Assembly: GCA_946221045.1 (NCBI GenBank)
Contig: CAMIIY010000156.1
Coordinates: 1-5,583, forward strand
Source: an uncultured Oceanospirillaceae bacterium
Lineage (GTDB): Bacteria > Pseudomonadota > Gammaproteobacteria > Pseudomonadales > Balneatricaceae
DNA length: 5,583 nucleotides
Direction of reading: 5' to 3'
Part shown: one piece after another, positions 4,946-5,583 of the stretch
How positions within the stretch are numbered: position 1 is the first letter of the stretch
Layout: each line of letters starts with the position of its first letter
The notes under the pieces: generated by a model
Seen by the model: the letters and a program-made list of their open reading frames with translations, nothing else
Database searches by the model: none
What the model was told of the DNA's origin: nothing
Translations under genes and position numbers: made by a program

Positions 4946-4974
4946 TTGACTAATTTACTGGCTTGCCGGAAAAT
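4946..4974 (+). promoter_or_regulatory. tig: Candidate tig promoter
   Basis: TTGACT (4946-4951, 5 of 6 consensus bases) is followed after 17 bp by GAAAAT (4969-4974, 4 of 6). Transcription would start near 4981 and give a leader of about 105 nt. That leader contains a possible 6-bp hairpin, TGGCCG/CGGTCA (4992-5009, one G-T pair). Co-transcription of tig from the tRNA promoter is not excluded. Confidence 0.45.
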
Positions 4975-5086
4975 TTTGCGCTTTCGTTTTATGGCCGGAT
5001 GTTCGGTCACTGTGCAGATCTCGCGGCCCATCAAGCTATGCCGGTCTGTTGAAGATTAAAGAAAACAAGATTTTGTGAGGCATTAC

Positions 5087-5583
5087 ATGCAAGTTTCCGT
5101 TGAAACAACTTCTGGCCTGGAGCGCCTGATGACGGTTTCTGTTCCTGCAGAGCGTATCGATCAGGATGTAAACAAGCGCATCCAGCAGACTGCTCGCAGT
5201 GTACGTATTGATGGTTTCCGTCCGGGCAAGGTGCCGGTGAAAGTTGTCAAGCAGCGTTACGGCAAAGGCATCCGCGAAGAAGTTCTGAGCCAGGTGGTGC
5301 AGGAAACGTTCTATGCCGCAGTTCAGCAGGAGCAGCTGAACCCAGCCGGTGGCCCTGCCATCGAAGTCAAGAAAGAAGTAGAAGGTGAAGATTTTGAATA
5401 CACCGCTACCTTTGAAGTGTATCCGGAAATCAGCCTGGCAGACTTCTCTGCGGTAAGCATCGAGAAGAAAACGGCTGAAATCGTTGATGCCGATCTGGAC
5501 ACCATGATTGAAACCCTGCGCAAGCAGCAGGCGTCCTGGGCTGAAACTGACCGTGCGGCAGCTGATGGCGATCAGGTGAAGAT
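5087..5583 (+). CDS. tig: Trigger factor, 3' end outside the window
   Basis: The first 165 codons of trigger factor (about 430-440 residues in full), the ribosome-bound chaperone with peptidyl-prolyl isomerase activity that meets nascent chains at the exit tunnel. The N-terminal ribosome-binding domain begins MQVSVETTSGLERLMTVSVP. The L23-docking signature GFRPGKVP is at 43-50, the same positions as in E. coli. RYGKGIREEVLSQVV and NPAGGPAIE follow. The frame stays open to the last base and reaches the start of the isomerase domain (about residue 150 on). ATG 5087 is supported by GTGAGG (5075-5080) 6 nt upstream and by the family N-terminus. In many gammaproteobacteria clpP, clpX and lon follow tig; that region is not in this window. 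Confidence 0.98.
   Translation, partial: MQVSVETTSGLERLMTVSVPAERIDQDVNKRIQQTARSVRIDGFRPGKVPVKVVKQRYGKGIREEVLSQVVQETFYAAVQQEQLNPAGGPAIEVKKEVEGEDFEYTATFEVYPEISLADFSAVSIEKKTAEIVDADLDTMIETLRKQQASWAETDRAAADGDQVK

Noticed and set aside
1..5583. Search for CRISPR arrays, insertion sequences, toxin-antitoxin pairs, phage genes or a new defence system
   Set aside because: No regularly spaced repeats, terminal inverted repeats with a transposase, integrase or effector domain was found; every gene belongs to a recognisable family.

Overview
The window reads as an ordinary, gene-dense chromosomal segment of a gammaproteobacterium with moderate GC content. Trigger factor, FolD, a VF530-family protein, a YbbO-like dehydrogenase and a folD / tRNA-Arg / tRNA-His / tig order point that way. 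As I recall it, pseudomonads also carry tRNA genes between folD and tig. An Oceanospirillales-like marine or host-associated bacterium is possible, but I cannot fix the genus. I see no transposase, integrase, CRISPR array, phage gene or defence cassette.

Layout. From 1 to 573 lies the 3' part of a cytochrome b561 (+), cut by the window edge. A YbbO-like short-chain dehydrogenase (623-1483, +) follows. Next comes a pair of small nucleic-acid-binding proteins: a VF530/DUF2132 protein (1545-1790) and a single-RRM RNA-binding protein (1808-2056), 17 bp apart and probably co-transcribed. A strong hairpin with a T tract (2091-2126) ends that unit. Its 3' arm also appears to supply the Shine-Dalgarno of the next gene, an alpha/beta hydrolase (2129-3007) that keeps every catalytic and halide-pocket residue of fluoroacetate dehalogenases. 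A YtoQ-family protein (3096-3536) comes next. A textbook bidirectional terminator (3549-3575) separates it from the convergent folD (3595-4449, -).

The region between folD and the tRNA genes holds a stringent-type promoter (TTGACC / 17 bp / TATCAT, GC-rich discriminator). Behind it are A/T-rich direct repeats phased by 21 bp and a 15-bp palindrome. The promoter should drive tRNA-Arg(UCU) (4709-4785) and tRNA-His(GUG) (4805-4881). The window ends inside tig, trigger factor (5087 onward), with its own probable promoter. No gap between genes exceeds 300 bases.

Biology. folD, the tRNAs and tig are housekeeping genes for one-carbon metabolism, translation and nascent-chain folding. Genes 1-5 on the + strand are accessory metabolic and regulatory genes with no obvious shared pathway. 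I found no convincing new multi-gene system. The most interesting signals are the terminator/Shine-Dalgarno overlap before the dehalogenase-like gene, the VF530-RRM gene pair, and the phased repeats upstream of the tRNA promoter.
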